Positions 42,706-53,404 of a stretch of 64,000 nucleotides of DNA are shown here, one piece after another (position 1 is the stretch's first letter; each line of letters starts with the position of its first letter). Source of the stretch: Gammaproteobacteria bacterium (lineage in GTDB: Bacteria > Pseudomonadota > Gammaproteobacteria > Burkholderiales > Rhodocyclaceae); NCBI GenBank assembly GCA_018825305.1, contig JAHJEO010000014.1:1-64000 (forward strand), given 5' to 3'. A program made the position numbers and the translations under genes. Under the pieces are notes generated by a model. That model was not told the origin of the DNA. It did no database searches and saw only the letters and a program-made list of their open reading frames with translations.

Positions 42706-42790
42706 AGGTGGCTGTCAAGCATGTGCAGCACAATCGGCCGTTACAGCACACCGAGCAAGTTGCGTTTTGCCCAATCCCAGTGGAGCAACC

Positions 42791-44980
42791 ATGAGCCAGA
42801 AGCCGACATCCCATCCCGATGTTCCCGCAGCGTCCCGCGATGCCTGGACCAAGGCCGCCGCCAAATCCGCGCCCGGCGGCGATACCGCCAGGCTCGACTG
42901 GCTGACCCCCGAAGGGCTGACGGTCAAAGCGCTTTACACCGCCGCCGACACCGCCGGCCTGCCCTTCGCCGATACCCTGCCGGGCTTCGAGCCCTACCTG
43001 CGCGGGCCGCAGGCGACCATGTACGTCTCGCGCCCCTGGACCATCCGCCAGTACGCCGGGTTTTCCACCGCCGAGGAGTCCAACGCCTTCTACTGCAAGG
43101 CGTTGGCAGCCGGCGCTCAGGGCGTGTCGGTCGCCTTCGACCTCGCGACCCATCGCGGCTACGATTCCGACCACCCGCGCGTGGTCGGCGACGTCGGCAA
43201 GGCCGGCGTGGCGATTGACTCGGCCGAGGACATGAAAATCCTCTTCGACGGCATTCCGCTCGACACGGTCTCGGTGTCGATGACCATGAACGGCGCGGTG
43301 CTGCCAATCCTTGCCGGCTACGTCGTCGCCGCCGAGGAGCAGGGCGTCTCCCAGGACAAGCTTTCGGGGACCATCCAGAACGACATCCTCAAGGAGTTCA
43401 TGGTCCGCAACACCTACATCTATCCGCCGGCGCCGTCGATGCGCATCATCGCGGACATCATCGGCTACACCGCGGCGCACATGCCGAAGTTCAATTCCAT
43501 CTCGATCTCCGGTTACCACATCCAGGAGGCCGGGGCGACGCAGGCACTGGAGCTGGCCTTCACCCTGGCCGACGGCATGGAGTACGTGCGTACGGCGATG
43601 AAAAGCGGCCTCGACGTCGATGCCTTTGCCGGCCGGCTCAGCTTCTTCTTTGGCATTGGCATGAACTTCTATCTCGAGGTCGCCAAGCTACGCGCGGCGC
43701 GCCTCCTGTGGTGGCGCATCATGAAGGAGTTCGGCGCGAAGAGTCCGAAGTCGCTGATGCTGCGCACCCACTGCCAGACTTCCGGCTGGTCGCTGACCGA
43801 GCAGGACCCCTACAACAATGTCGTGCGCACCACCATCGAAGCGATGGCTGCCGTCTTCGGCGGTACCCAGAGCCTGCACACCAACGCCTTCGACGAGGCC
43901 ATCGCCCTGCCCACCGAGTTTTCGGCGCGCATCGCACGCAACACCCAGATTTTGATCCAGGAAGAGACTCACATCTGCAACGTCATCGACCCCTGGGCCG
44001 GCAGCTACATGATGGAAAAGCTGACGCAGGACATGGCGGACATGGCCTGGGGCACGATCGAGGAAATCGAAAAAATGGGTGGAATGACCCACGCGGTGGA
44101 ATCGGGCTGGGCCAAGTTGCAGATCGAAAAATGCGCTGCCGAAAAGCAGGCGCGGATCGACTCGGGCCAGGACGTGATCGTCGGCGTGAACAAGTACCGC
44201 CTCAAGGACGAGGCGCCGGTCGACACCCTCAATATCGACAACCACGCCGTGCGCGAAGCGCAAGTGGCACGCCTCGGCCAGGTCCGCGCCAGCCGTGATG
44301 CCGCGGCCGTGCAGCAGGCGCTCGCCGCCCTGAGTGCTGCGGCCGGGGATGGCAGTGGTAACCTGCTTGATCTCGCCATCAAGGCGACGCGGCTGCGGGC
44401 CACGGTCGGCGAGATCTCGGATGCGCTGGAGACGGTGTGGGGCCGCCACCGCGCCACCCATCAGACGGTTTCCGGCGTCTATGGCGCCATGCTCGGACAG
44501 GATGAAAAGATGCGCGACGAGATCGCCGAATTGCGCAGCCAGATCGATAACTTCGCCGCTGCCGAGGGACGCCGGCCCCGCATCATGGTGGCCAAGCTCG
44601 GCCAGGATGGCCACGACCGCGGCGCCAAGGTGGTGGCGACCGCCTTCGCCGACCTCGGCTTCGACGTCGATATCGGCCCGCTGTTCCAGACCCCAGAGGA
44701 AGCCGCCCGCCAGGCCGTGGAAAACGACGTCCACGCGATAGGCGTGTCGACGCTGGCGGCCGGCCACAAGACGCTGGTGCCGCAACTGGTCGAGGCGCTG
44801 AAAAAGGAAGGCGCGAAGGATATCGTCGTCTTTGTCGGCGGCGTCATCCCGCCGCAGGACTATGACTTCCTGCGGCACCTCGGTGTCGCAGGCATCTTCG
44901 GACCGGGCACGCCGATCCCGCAGGCCGCGCACGACGTGCTGCGCGCCGTACGCGCCGCCCATCTGCCGCGCGATGTCTGA
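42791..44980 (+). CDS. scpA: Methylmalonyl-CoA mutase, single-chain
   Basis: This 729-residue B12 enzyme interconverts methylmalonyl-CoA and succinyl-CoA. The N-terminal TIM barrel has [39 protein letters not shown] and [13 protein letters not shown]. The C-terminal B12 domain has the base-off motif [20 protein letters not shown] (D-x-H-x-x-G), followed by [16 protein letters not shown] precedes the ATG at 42791; the open frame extends upstream without support. Dependence on B12 links it to the cobalamin salvage genes at 26.7-34.6 kb, and meaB, pccB and pccA follow. Confidence 0.96.
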   Translation: MSQKPTSHPDVPAASRDAWTKAAAKSAPGGDTARLDWLTPEGLTVKALYTAADTAGLPFADTLPGFEPYLRGPQATMYVSRPWTIRQYAGFSTAEESNAFYCKALAAGAQGVSVAFDLATHRGYDSDHPRVVGDVGKAGVAIDSAEDMKILFDGIPLDTVSVSMTMNGAVLPILAGYVVAAEEQGVSQDKLSGTIQNDILKEFMVRNTYIYPPAPSMRIIADIIGYTAAHMPKFNSISISGYHIQEAGATQALELAFTLADGMEYVRTAMKSGLDVDAFAGRLSFFFGIGMNFYLEVAKLRAARLLWWRIMKEFGAKSPKSLMLRTHCQTSGWSLTEQDPYNNVVRTTIEAMAAVFGGTQSLHTNAFDEAIALPTEFSARIARNTQILIQEETHICNVIDPWAGSYMMEKLTQDMADMAWGTIEEIEKMGGMTHAVESGWAKLQIEKCAAEKQARIDSGQDVIVGVNKYRLKDEAPVDTLNIDNHAVREAQVARLGQVRASRDAAAVQQALAALSAAAGDGSGNLLDLAIKATRLRATVGEISDALETVWGRHRATHQTVSGVYGAMLGQDEKMRDEIAELRSQIDNFAAAEGRRPRIMVAKLGQDGHDRGAKVVATAFADLGFDVDIGPLFQTPEEAARQAVENDVHAIGVSTLAAGHKTLVPQLVEALKKEGAKDIVVFVGGVIPPQDYDFLRHLGVAGIFGPGTPIPQAAHDVLRAVRAAHLPRDV

Positions 44981-45049
44981 GATCAACTGCCGCGTGAATC
45001 ACGAATGGCGCGAGATCGGACCGGAGCGAAATGCAATGGAGCGCCTGGG

Positions 45050-46066
45050 ATGAGCGCGCCCGGTGTTGCCGGAGAGACCGATCGCGCGCTGATCGACGGC
45101 GTGCTGGCTGGCGAACGCCGCGCGCTGGCCAAGGCCATCACCCTGATCGAATCGACGCGCCCGGATCACCAGGCGCGGGCGCAGGATCTGCTCGCGGCGC
45201 TGCTGCCGCGCACCGGGAGCGCGATTCGCGTGGGAATTTCTGGCGTGCCGGGCGTCGGCAAGTCCAGCTTCATCGAGGCGCTGGGTCTTCACCTCATCGC
45301 GCAGGGCAGGAACGTCGCGGTGCTGGCGGTCGATCCGTCGTCGAGCGTTTCCGGCGGCTCCATCCTCGGCGACAAGACGCGCATGGAGCGACTGTCGCAG
45401 AATGCGGCAGCCTTCATTCGCCCATCGCCGTCATCCGGTTCGCTCGGCGGCGTCGCCGAAAAGACGCGCGAGGCGCTGCTGCTGTGCGAGGCCGCCGGCT
45501 TCGACGTGGTGATCGTCGAGACCGTCGGCGTCGGCCAGAGCGAGACGGCGGTGGCCGGCATGACCGACGTCTTCGTGCTGCTGCAGCTGTCCAATGCCGG
45601 CGATGACCTGCAGGCCATCAAGAAGGGCATCGTCGAACTGGCCGACATCATCGTCTTCAACAAGTCCGACATCGATTCACCGGCCACCGATCTGGCCGCC
45701 GCGCAAATGCGCACCGCGCTGACCATGCTGCGCCCCGCATCAAAGCACTGGCAGCCACCGGTGCTAAAGGCCAGCGCCACCCGCAGCGAAGGCATCGCCG
45801 AGTTCTGGCAGAGCATCGAGGCGCATCGCGCGGCGCTGGATCAGGCCGGCGAACTGCCCGCCAAACGCCGCCGGCAGGCGCTGGACTGGATGTGGCAACT
45901 CATCGACTCGGGGCTGCGCAGCCGCTTTCGCGACAGTCCCGGCGTGCGCGATGCGATCGTTGAGCTGACGGCCGCGGTCGAGTCCGGCGCCACCACGCCC
46001 GTGGCTGCCGCGATGCGGCTGCTCGACCTGCCGGCCCATGCCTACGACAACCTGAAATTCGACTGA
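45050..46066 (+). CDS. meaB: Methylmalonyl-CoA mutase-associated GTPase MeaB
   Basis: MeaB (ArgK) is a G3E GTPase that protects and reloads methylmalonyl-CoA mutase with adenosylcobalamin. This 338-residue protein has the P-loop GVPGVGKSSFIEAL, the switch region VLAVDPSSSVSGGSILGDKT, ETVGVGQSE and the NKSD base-recognition motif. It starts 69 bp after the mutase gene; an ATG at 45005 is in frame, but the one at 45050 (MSAPGVAG) fits the family better. It is followed closely by pccB. Confidence 0.94.
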   Translation: MSAPGVAGETDRALIDGVLAGERRALAKAITLIESTRPDHQARAQDLLAALLPRTGSAIRVGISGVPGVGKSSFIEALGLHLIAQGRNVAVLAVDPSSSVSGGSILGDKTRMERLSQNAAAFIRPSPSSGSLGGVAEKTREALLLCEAAGFDVVIVETVGVGQSETAVAGMTDVFVLLQLSNAGDDLQAIKKGIVELADIIVFNKSDIDSPATDLAAAQMRTALTMLRPASKHWQPPVLKASATRSEGIAEFWQSIEAHRAALDQAGELPAKRRRQALDWMWQLIDSGLRSRFRDSPGVRDAIVELTAAVESGATTPVAAAMRLLDLPAHAYDNLKFD

Positions 46067-46084
46067 AGGAAACGGAGTCCGTAC

Positions 46085-47617
<1,533 letters not shown>

Positions 47618-47627
47618 GGAGCCAGCC

Positions 47628-49628
47628 ATGTTCAAGAAAATTCTCATAGCGAACAGGGGTGAAATCGCCTGCCGCGTCATCAAGACAGCGAAGAAAATGG
47701 GCATAGCCACCGTGGCGGTGTATTCCGAGGCAGACCGCGACGCGCTGCACGTCGAACTGGCCGACGAGGCCGTCTGCATCGGTCCGGCGCCGTCGAAGGA
47801 GTCCTATCTTTCGATGGACAAGATCATCGCCGCCTGCAAGGAGACCGGTGCCGAGGCGGTGCATCCGGGCTACGGCTTCCTGTCCGAGAATGCCACTTTC
47901 TCGAAGCGCCTGGAGGAGGAAGGCATCATCTTCATCGGCCCCAAGCATTACTCGGTGGCCAAGATGGGCGACAAGATCGAGTCGAAAAAGCTGGCGCTCG
48001 AAGCCAGGGTCAACACCATCCCGGGCTACAACGACGCCATCGACACGCCCGAGCAGGCGGTGGAGATCGCCAAGGGCATCGGCTACCCGGTGATGATCAA
48101 GGCGTCGGCCGGCGGTGGCGGCAAGGGGCTGCGCGTTGCCTTCAACGACACGGAAGCCTTCGAGGGCTTTTCATCGTGCAAGACCGAGGCGAAGAACGCC
48201 TTCGGCGACGATCGCGTCTTCATCGAGAAGTTTGTCGAGGAACCGCGCCACATCGAGATCCAGGTACTGGGCGACAGCCACGGCAATTGCCTCTACCTGC
48301 ATGAGCGCGAATGCTCGATTCAGCGCCGCCACCAAAAGGTGATCGAAGAGGCGCCGTCGCCTTTCCTCGATCCGGCGATGCGCAAGGCGATGGGCGAGCA
48401 GGCGGTGGCGCTGGCCAAGGCTGTCAACTACCAGTCCGCCGGCACGGTGGAGTTCGTCGTCGGCGGAACGGACAAGAGCTTCTACTTCCTCGAGATGAAC
48501 ACCCGCCTGCAGGTCGAACATCCGGTGACCGAGCTGATCACCGGCCTCGACCTCGTCGAGCAGATGATCCGTGTCGCTGCCGGCGAGAAGCTGGCCTACA
48601 GGCAGGAGGATCTCAAGATCGACGGCTGGGCCATGGAGTGCCGCATCAACGCCGAAGACCCGTTCCGCGGCTTTCTGCCATCGACCGGGCGCCTCGTCAA
48701 ATACGCGCCGCCGCCCGAAGTGAATGGCGTGCGCGTCGATACCGGCATCTATGAAGGCGGCGAGATTTCGATGTTCTACGATTCGATGATCGCCAAGCTC
48801 ATCGTCCACGCCGCGACGCGCGACCAGGCCATCGCCCGCATGCGCGACGCCCTTAATGCCTTCGTGATTCGCGGTGTCGCCAGCAACATCGCCTTCCAGG
48901 CGGCTCTGATGCAGCACCCGCGCTTCGTTTCCGGCGACTTCAACACCGGCCTGATCGCCGAGCAGTACCCCAAGGGATTCGATGCCGCCGACGTGCCGCA
49001 CGACGAACCCGCCATGCTGATCGCCGTCGCTGCCGCCATGCATCGCCAGTACCTTGAGCGCAACTCGTCGATCAGCGGCCAGATGCCGGGCCACGAGTAT
49101 CGTCCGGGTGCCGAGTTCGTTGTCCGCCTCGAGGATGGCAGCGACCACGAGGTCAAAGTGATGCCCGCGATTGAAGGTGCCTGCGGTTGGGATGTGGTCT
49201 ATGCCGGCGAACGCTACGAGATCCGCAGTCCCTGGCAGTTCGGTCATGCGCTCTACCAGGGCACGCTCAATGGCGAGCAGTTCTGCATGCAGGTCGAGCG
49301 CCGTGGACTCAAGTACCGCCTGTTCCACTGGGGCACGCAGGCCGACATCATGGTGATGACCGCGCGCGCCGCGCATCTGCAGTCGCTGATGCCGCACAAG
49401 GCGCCGCCCGACATGAGCAAGTTCCTGCTGTCGCCGATGCCGGGCCTGTTGACCCACATCGCGGTGCAGCCCGACCAGGAGGTCAAGGCCGGCGAGATAC
49501 TGGCCAAGATCGAGGCCATGAAGATGGAAAACGTGCTCCGCGCCGAGCGCGATTGCGTGGTCGAGAAACTGCTGGCGAATCCGGGCGAGAGCCTGGCGGT
49601 GGATCAGGCGATCATCGCCTTCCGCTAG
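47628..49628 (+). CDS. pccA: Propionyl-CoA carboxylase alpha subunit (biotin carboxylase plus BCCP)
   Basis: This 666-residue protein carboxylates its own biotin with ATP and bicarbonate. The biotin carboxylase domain (1-450) has KILIANRGEIACRVIKTAKK, KASAGGGGKGLRVAF and FLEMNTRLQVEHPVTELITG. The BT linker follows, and the C-terminal biotinyl domain carries EAMKMEN with Lys632 as the biotin site. It follows pccB by 10 bp with GGAG before the ATG, and is the last gene of the propionate pathway operon. Confidence 0.95.
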   Translation: MFKKILIANRGEIACRVIKTAKKMGIATVAVYSEADRDALHVELADEAVCIGPAPSKESYLSMDKIIAACKETGAEAVHPGYGFLSENATFSKRLEEEGIIFIGPKHYSVAKMGDKIESKKLALEARVNTIPGYNDAIDTPEQAVEIAKGIGYPVMIKASAGGGGKGLRVAFNDTEAFEGFSSCKTEAKNAFGDDRVFIEKFVEEPRHIEIQVLGDSHGNCLYLHERECSIQRRHQKVIEEAPSPFLDPAMRKAMGEQAVALAKAVNYQSAGTVEFVVGGTDKSFYFLEMNTRLQVEHPVTELITGLDLVEQMIRVAAGEKLAYRQEDLKIDGWAMECRINAEDPFRGFLPSTGRLVKYAPPPEVNGVRVDTGIYEGGEISMFYDSMIAKLIVHAATRDQAIARMRDALNAFVIRGVASNIAFQAALMQHPRFVSGDFNTGLIAEQYPKGFDAADVPHDEPAMLIAVAAAMHRQYLERNSSISGQMPGHEYRPGAEFVVRLEDGSDHEVKVMPAIEGACGWDVVYAGERYEIRSPWQFGHALYQGTLNGEQFCMQVERRGLKYRLFHWGTQADIMVMTARAAHLQSLMPHKAPPDMSKFLLSPMPGLLTHIAVQPDQEVKAGEILAKIEAMKMENVLRAERDCVVEKLLANPGESLAVDQAIIAFR

Positions 49629-49645
49629 CCGTTTTGAGGCGCCGG

Positions 49646-49692
49646 AAAAAAGTCGGCGCTGGCGATACGGCAGGTATCGCCAGCGCCGAGGT
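49646..49692 (-). terminator. Hairpin built from two inverted copies of the dispersed repeat
   Basis: A short-form repeat (49646-49671) runs straight into an inverted half copy, giving a 16-bp stem (GTCGGCGCTGGCGATAC with GTATCGCCAGCGCCGAG) and 5-nt loop. Read on the minus strand the stem is followed by TTTTTT, so it is a good intrinsic terminator for the heme-protein gene at 49750. It lies 18 bp after the pccA stop and may end both transcripts. Confidence 0.75.
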
Positions 49693-49749
49693 TTGCGGCA
49701 GTCACCAAGCCGAGGCGCCCGTACGGCGCCCGGCGGCTTGCTTCATGCC

Positions 49750-50367
49750 TTAGTCCATGATGTAGGGCGACTCACCCTTGCCGAAGCGGAACAGGCTATG
49801 GCAGGTCGCGCAGCCTTCCATCACTTTGCCCATCTCGGCGCCGGCGCTGACGAAGTCCTTCTTGAGGGCGAATTCCGCCACGCGCTCCAGCCCGCCTTCG
49901 ACCTGGCCGTTGATCTTCGGCAAGGCGGCCAGCGAGTCGGCGTTGATCTGCTCGAGTTTCACGTAGGCCAGCAGGTGTCCTTTCGGCCAGCGGTGGCGGG
50001 ACGCGCGAATAGCGCAGTCGGCGGCCATCTCGCCGTTCTCCACCATCAGGCCGGCGGTCGTGCACTGCACGTCGGAGAGCAGTTCCGCCATCACCTGGCG
50101 TGCGGTGGCGTCCTCACTGTAGCGGGTGTGCTTGGCCGTCATTTTCTTGAACTGCTGGACGAACTCCGGCGGCAGCTTTTTCACCTGCTCCATGAATTCC
50201 GGGCTCATCTTGTGCTGCTTGGGGGCATCCGCCGAGGTTTTCTCGATGCTGGGATAGGTGTGGCCGCCGTTGCCGGCGGCCTTGGCCGGTGCATCGGCCA
50301 GGGCCGGAGCGGCCGCCACGGCGCCGAAGAAGGAAAGGGCGGCGAAGGTGGTCATCATGCGTTTCAT
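49750..50367 (-). CDS. Periplasmic c-type cytochrome with C-terminal heme site
   Basis: This 205-residue protein has a signal peptide (to about ALADAPA), a helical middle, and one heme-binding motif CATCHSLFR close to the C-terminus. A CxxCH near the end of a helical protein is the pattern of cytochrome c'/c556 four-helix bundles, though overall similarity is weak and the N-terminal half is longer. It follows another heme protein (50430-51197) by 62 bp on the same strand. An electron-transfer or gas/ligand-sensing role is possible. Not a recognised named cytochrome. Confidence 0.75.
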   Translation of the reverse strand: MKRMMTTFAALSFFGAVAAAPALADAPAKAAGNGGHTYPSIEKTSADAPKQHKMSPEFMEQVKKLPPEFVQQFKKMTAKHTRYSEDATARQVMAELLSDVQCTTAGLMVENGEMAADCAIRASRHRWPKGHLLAYVKLEQINADSLAALPKINGQVEGGLERVAEFALKKDFVSAGAEMGKVMEGCATCHSLFRFGKGESPYIMD

Positions 50368-50429
50368 GGTGGTGTGATCTCCTGTGAGTAAATGCTGTGC
50401 GGGCCGCGGCCCGCGCTATGGAAAATCTG

Positions 50430-51197
50430 TCAGTCGCTGACGCCGATGGTCACGCTCATCAGGCCGATGAGGTCGCCGGCTTCGAGGCCGTCCTTCTCGA
50501 AGCCGAGCATGTCGGGCTCGCCCTTGGGTTTGCCGTGGCATGGCAGGCAGGGGGCGACGAGGCGGATCGGTTCCATGTGGCGATACACCGCCTGTTTGCC
50601 CATGGTGGTGAAGGACGTAATCGGCTTGTTGTCGGTGCGCTCCGCACCGACAAAATGCTGCAGCGTGCTGAGCTCCGCCGCGTCGGGGACATTGACCGGG
50701 TTGCGGTAGGTGCGCCCCGGCTGTTTGATGATGATGCCGGTGCGGGCCGTGAACACCTGGCCCATCTCGCGCTCCCACTTGGCCGGGAGGAAGTGCTTCC
50801 AGGCGATGCCCTTGACGTTGATGCGATCCTGGTTGTTCTCGATCACCTGGCGGCCGGCCCAGAACAGTTTCTCGTAGATGCGCTTCTGGTTGGGCGTGGC
50901 ATCGATCATGTCGTCCTCGACGGCACTCCGCCACTGCCTCTCGAAGAACTCGCCGCCAAAGCCCTTGTCGCCGAGCTCGGGGTTGGTAATTTTCGCGCCG
51001 TAGGCGAAGATGATCAGGCGCGCGGCGACTACCGCCTTGGCCAGTTTCTGCGCAGTCGCGGCGGCTTCGGCGCGTGGCGTCGTTTCGAGGAACAGATATT
51101 CCGGCTGCCCCCCTTTGGCCCGCATGCCGACCGGATCGGCCAGGGCTGGAGTCGCGACCAGAATCGCTGCGGCGAGTAGCGTGAGTGCCTGCTTCAT
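50430..51197 (-). CDS. DUF3365 (Tll0287-like) c-type heme protein
   Basis: This 255-residue protein has a signal peptide ending near ATPALADP, then a PAS-like DUF3365 domain: KRIYEKLFWAGRQVIENNQD, GIIIKQPGRTYRNPVNVPD and VYRHMEPIRLVAPCLPCHG with the CxxCH heme site. DUF3365 domains often serve as the periplasmic sensor of histidine kinases; here it stands alone, next to a kinase whose own sensor domain is short. It may be a soluble redox sensor or electron carrier. It diverges from the response regulator gene at 51308. Confidence 0.83.
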   Translation of the reverse strand: MKQALTLLAAAILVATPALADPVGMRAKGGQPEYLFLETTPRAEAAATAQKLAKAVVAARLIIFAYGAKITNPELGDKGFGGEFFERQWRSAVEDDMIDATPNQKRIYEKLFWAGRQVIENNQDRINVKGIAWKHFLPAKWEREMGQVFTARTGIIIKQPGRTYRNPVNVPDAAELSTLQHFVGAERTDNKPITSFTTMGKQAVYRHMEPIRLVAPCLPCHGKPKGEPDMLGFEKDGLEAGDLIGLMSVTIGVSD

Positions 51198-51275
51198 CGG
51201 TGTTTCTCCTTGTGCTATGGTTGGCGACAGCTTAGGGATGGGCGGTTTCCGGCATGTTGCGGGGATGGGGTAGTT

Positions 51276-51291
51276 GTTACAGGTTGTTTCA
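51276..51291 (+). promoter_or_regulatory. OmpR-like direct repeat upstream of the response regulator gene
   Basis: GTTACA, four bases, GTTTCA gives a 10-bp period resembling OmpR-type half-sites (GTTACA-N4-GTTACA). It ends 16 bp before the TTG start of the OmpR-like regulator, so autoregulation is plausible. Position this close to the start would favour repression. Confidence 0.4.
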
Positions 51292-51307
51292 ATTAAGGGG
51301 CAATGCC

Positions 51308-52006
51308 TTGACCGAAGTTCGCGGAAACCTTCTGGTGGTCGATGATGACGAAGGCTTGCGCGACTTGCTGGTGCGCTACCTGTCCGACAACGGCTATACG
51401 GTTGCCGGCGTGGGTGACGGCGAGGCGATGAAGCAGCACCTGGCGGCGCATCGAGTCGACCTGTTGCTGCTCGACGTCATGCTGCCCGGCGAAGACGGCC
51501 TGTCGCTGGCGCGCTCGCTGGCCGGACATGGCGGACCACCGATCATCATGCTTTCGGCGCGCGGCGAGGAGGTCGATCGCATCGTCGGGCTGGAGGTGGG
51601 TGCCGATGACTACCTGCCCAAGCCGTTCAGCCATCGCGAGCTTCTGGCGCGCGTTGCCGCCGTTCTGCGACGCCAACGCCCGGCCGCGGAGTCTGGCCGC
51701 ATCCGCCGCTTTGGCCCCTTCGCCGTCGATCTCGACTCGCACAGCCTGACCCGCAACGGCGAGGCCGTCGCCGTGTCGGGCGCCGAGTTCGCCCTGCTCA
51801 GGATCCTGCTCGACCATCCCGACCAGGTATTGAGCCGCGATCTGCTGGTCGATCTTCTCAAGGGCTACGAGCGCGCGCCCTTCGATCGCATGGTCGACGT
51901 GCGGGTCACCCGCCTGCGCCGCAAGATCGAGGCCGATCCCGCGCATCCGGTCTTTCTGCGGACCATCTGGGGCGAGGGCTACCTGTTCTCGCCGCGCGGC
52001 TCCTGA
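51308..52006 (+). CDS. OmpR-family response regulator
   Basis: This 232-residue regulator has a receiver domain with the acidic pair VVDDDEGLRDLLVRYL, phosphorylation site LLLLDVMLPGEDGL, switch Ser in MLSARGEEVDRI and KPFSHRELLARV, then a winged-helix DNA-binding domain (GAEFALLRILLDHPDQVLSR; DVRVTRLRRKIEADPAHPVF; TIWGEGYLF). It is closer to OmpR than to CusR/CzcR. The start is TTG at 51308 with AAGGGG at proper spacing. Its stop shares one base with the kinase ATG (TGATG). Confidence 0.93.
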   Translation: MTEVRGNLLVVDDDEGLRDLLVRYLSDNGYTVAGVGDGEAMKQHLAAHRVDLLLLDVMLPGEDGLSLARSLAGHGGPPIIMLSARGEEVDRIVGLEVGADDYLPKPFSHRELLARVAAVLRRQRPAAESGRIRRFGPFAVDLDSHSLTRNGEAVAVSGAEFALLRILLDHPDQVLSRDLLVDLLKGYERAPFDRMVDVRVTRLRRKIEADPAHPVFLRTIWGEGYLFSPRGS

Positions 52007-53334
52007 TGGCGCCCCGCAGCCTGTTCGGCCGCACCGCGCTGGTGATCGCGCTGGCCTCGATTGTCTTCCAGTTGTTCACCATCGCGGTCATCACCTACTT
52101 TGCACTGCTTCCCCTCGGGCGCCACGCCACCGGCGACCTCGCTGCGCTGATGGCGACCACGGCAAAAACCTGGCGGGCCGCAGCACCCGGCGAGAAGGCG
52201 CAGTTGCAGCGGGATATCGGTCGCCTGCACCAGTTGCAGGTGCAGGATCCGCCCGCGGCCGCCGTGGATTTCCCGCACCTGCTGCCCTATTTCCATTTTC
52301 TCGAAGGCGCGCTGAGCGAGCGTGCCGGGCAGCGAATCACCCTGCATCACACTTCTGAAGCGGACGGCCGCTCGTGGTACTGGGCGGACCTGCCGGTGCA
52401 CGACGCGAGCGTGCGTGTCGGTTTTCCGGCCAGCCGGATCGCCGTGCAGCCATCGATTGCCTTGCTGATCATCCTGGCGGCCGGCACGGTGGTGATTCTC
52501 ATCACCTCGGCGTGGCTGGCGCACTGGCTGATCACCCCGCTGCAGAGTTTGGTAGATGCAACCCAGCGCATCGGGCAGGGCCGCCGTCCGGCCCCGCTGC
52601 CGGAAGCCGGCCCGAGCGAACTGGCCACGCTGGCACGCGAATTCAATCGCATGGGCGAGCAGGTCGAGGAATTGCTGGCCAACCGCACCACCCTCTTGGC
52701 CGGCATCTCGCACGACCTGCGTTCGCCGCTGGCGCGCATCCGGCTCGCCCTCGGCATGCTCTCCGAGAAACCCGCGCCGGACCTCTTCGAGCGCGTCATC
52801 CACGATGTCGATGGCATGAACGACCTGATCGCCCGCTGTCTCGAACTCGGCCGGGACTTCGCCGAAAAGGATACGGCCGACCTCGACCTGTGCGAGATGC
52901 TCCAGCGCATCGTGATCGAGCACGACCAGGCCGGAGTCGAGATCAGGGGCCGCAAGGGGCCCGACTGCCATCTGCACCTGCGACCGCTGGCGTTGCGCCG
53001 CATCCTCTCCAACCTGATGGACAATGCCGTGCGCTACGGTGCCGGCAAGCCGATCGACATCGACTATGCGATTACCGCCAGCCAGGTCGAGATATGCATC
53101 CGCGATCGCGGCCCGGGCATTCCGGAACAGGAGCGCGAGGCTGTCTTTCGTCCCTTCCACCGCCTCGACCCGTCGCGCAGCAGTCGTACCGGCGGCAGCG
53201 GGCTTGGCCTGGCGATCGTGCGCCAGATCGCCAGCGCCAACGGCTGGACGGTCGATCTGCAGCCACGCGATGGTGGCGGCACCGTCGCCCGCGTCCTGCT
53301 GCCGCTCGAGAATCCGCCGGGCGGCATGGCATGA
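52006..53334 (+). CDS. EnvZ-type sensor histidine kinase
   Basis: This 442-residue inner-membrane kinase has two transmembrane helices (about 10-32 and 155-177) flanking a 120-residue periplasmic sensor, a HAMP region (LITPLQSLVDATQRIGQG), the H-box LLAGISHDLRSPLARIRLAL with His236, and the ATPase motifs NLMDNAVRYG, RDRGPGIPEQ and GGSGLGLAIVRQIA. It pairs with the OmpR-like regulator. The metal-efflux operon starts 70 bp downstream, suggesting that this pair controls it, but the signal is not evident. Confidence 0.93.
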   Translation: MAPRSLFGRTALVIALASIVFQLFTIAVITYFALLPLGRHATGDLAALMATTAKTWRAAAPGEKAQLQRDIGRLHQLQVQDPPAAAVDFPHLLPYFHFLEGALSERAGQRITLHHTSEADGRSWYWADLPVHDASVRVGFPASRIAVQPSIALLIILAAGTVVILITSAWLAHWLITPLQSLVDATQRIGQGRRPAPLPEAGPSELATLAREFNRMGEQVEELLANRTTLLAGISHDLRSPLARIRLALGMLSEKPAPDLFERVIHDVDGMNDLIARCLELGRDFAEKDTADLDLCEMLQRIVIEHDQAGVEIRGRKGPDCHLHLRPLALRRILSNLMDNAVRYGAGKPIDIDYAITASQVEICIRDRGPGIPEQEREAVFRPFHRLDPSRSSRTGGSGLGLAIVRQIASANGWTVDLQPRDGGGTVARVLLPLENPPGGMA

Positions 53335-53341
53335 AGCCGGC

Positions 53342-53358
53342 CTTAAGAAAGGCTTAAT
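53342..53358 (+). promoter_or_regulatory. PmrA/QseB-type box upstream of the RND operon
   Basis: CTTAAG, five bases, CTTAAT matches the published PmrA-box pattern (YTTAAK-N5-YTTAAK). It lies right after the kinase stop and about 47 bp before the adaptor gene start. The likely binder is a regulator of the PmrA/QseB group, possibly the one at 63583, or the local OmpR-like protein. Confidence 0.4.
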
Positions 53359-53404
53359 CCGGAACGATTAGACTACCGGCATTGCTCGAACCAGGGTCGT
53401 CCGG

